In this document: piece after piece, positions 12,085 through 12,161 of the stretch
How positions within the stretch are numbered: position 1 is the first letter of the stretch
Layout of the letters: each line of letters begins with the position of its first letter
From: Spirochaetaceae bacterium
GTDB taxonomy: Bacteria; Spirochaetota; Spirochaetia; Treponematales; Breznakiellaceae
Length of the DNA: 12,161 nt
NCBI GenBank assembly: GCA_031257075.1
Contig: JAIRPM010000116.1
Span: 1 to 12,161 of the forward strand
Direction: 5' to 3'
The notes under the pieces: model-generated
Database searches by the model: none
Told to the model about the DNA's origin: nothing
The model's input: only the letters and a program-made list of their open reading frames with translations
Position numbers and translations under genes: made by a program

Positions 12085-12161
12085 ATGCTAAGCAAACTAA
12101 AAACCGGTGCCGCCCGCGGCACCACGCCGGCGGCGTTTACTGTGCCGGACGCGAACACGGC
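12085..12161 (+). CDS. Truncated open frame at the window edge, possibly leaderless
   Basis: An open frame begins ATG CTA AGC AAA and runs off the window after 25 full codons (MLSKLKTGAARGTTP, then AAFTVPDANT). I do not recognise it. There is no Shine-Dalgarno sequence before the ATG (GTGCCT), and the promoter places the RNA start on or next to the ATG. A perfect 8-bp palindrome, GGTGCCGC-CC-GCGGCACC, at 12106-12123 lies in codons 8-13. The promoter is convincing, but the product could be a small RNA or the true start could lie beyond the edge. Confidence 0.4.
   Translation, partial: MLSKLKTGAARGTTPAAFTVPDANT

Overview
The window reads as ordinary chromosome from a bacterium with a cell envelope that exports proteins: several products carry signal peptides, including an FKBP foldase, ModA and a PQQ-like propeller. 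Base composition is moderate (roughly 50% GC by eye), with strong AGGAGG-type ribosome sites and good TTGACA/TATAAT promoters. Gene content and protein style suggest a spirochaete of the Treponema type, perhaps a gut-associated one. That assignment is an inference from recall and needs a database search. I see no phage, integrase, transposase, CRISPR array or plasmid gene.

Layout, left to right. (1) A double-hairpin repeat (copy 1) precedes a 730-residue protein with a helicase-associated C3-like domain but no helicase motor. (2) A strongly promoted small gene encodes a HigA-like HTH protein with a long histone-H1-like basic tail, followed by a clear terminator. (3) Convergent to it is a phosphohexomutase whose real start is probably a TTG; a third, diverged copy of the palindromic repeat lies just upstream. 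(4) Divergent from it are a LeuD/aconitase-type small subunit without a large subunit, then a coupled gene for an exported protein of unknown function. (5) On the minus strand is an exported PQQ-like beta-propeller with C-terminal HEAT-like helices. (6) An 80-nt inverted repeat separates it from a solitary rplL (no rplJ or rpoB beside it), followed by an exported FKBP isomerase with a duplicated N-terminal module. (7) On the minus strand are modA, with its own promoter and a possible operator but no modB or modC, and a short-chain dehydrogenase. (8) Repeat copy 2 precedes tRNA-Leu(CAG), a terminator, and a strong extended -10 promoter placed so that the last, truncated gene may be leaderless.

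The genes do not form one pathway. Envelope and secreted functions recur (FKBP foldase, propeller, ModA, unknown exported protein) among housekeeping genes. The most interesting non-coding signal is a dispersed palindromic repeat: three hairpin copies with paired base changes in the stem and an AANNGA loop, plus short half-sites of the form GRCAACGCYGATTAA. All three hairpin copies lie 5' of a gene read in the same direction. The most interesting proteins are the HTH plus H1-tail protein and the helicase-associated-domain protein.
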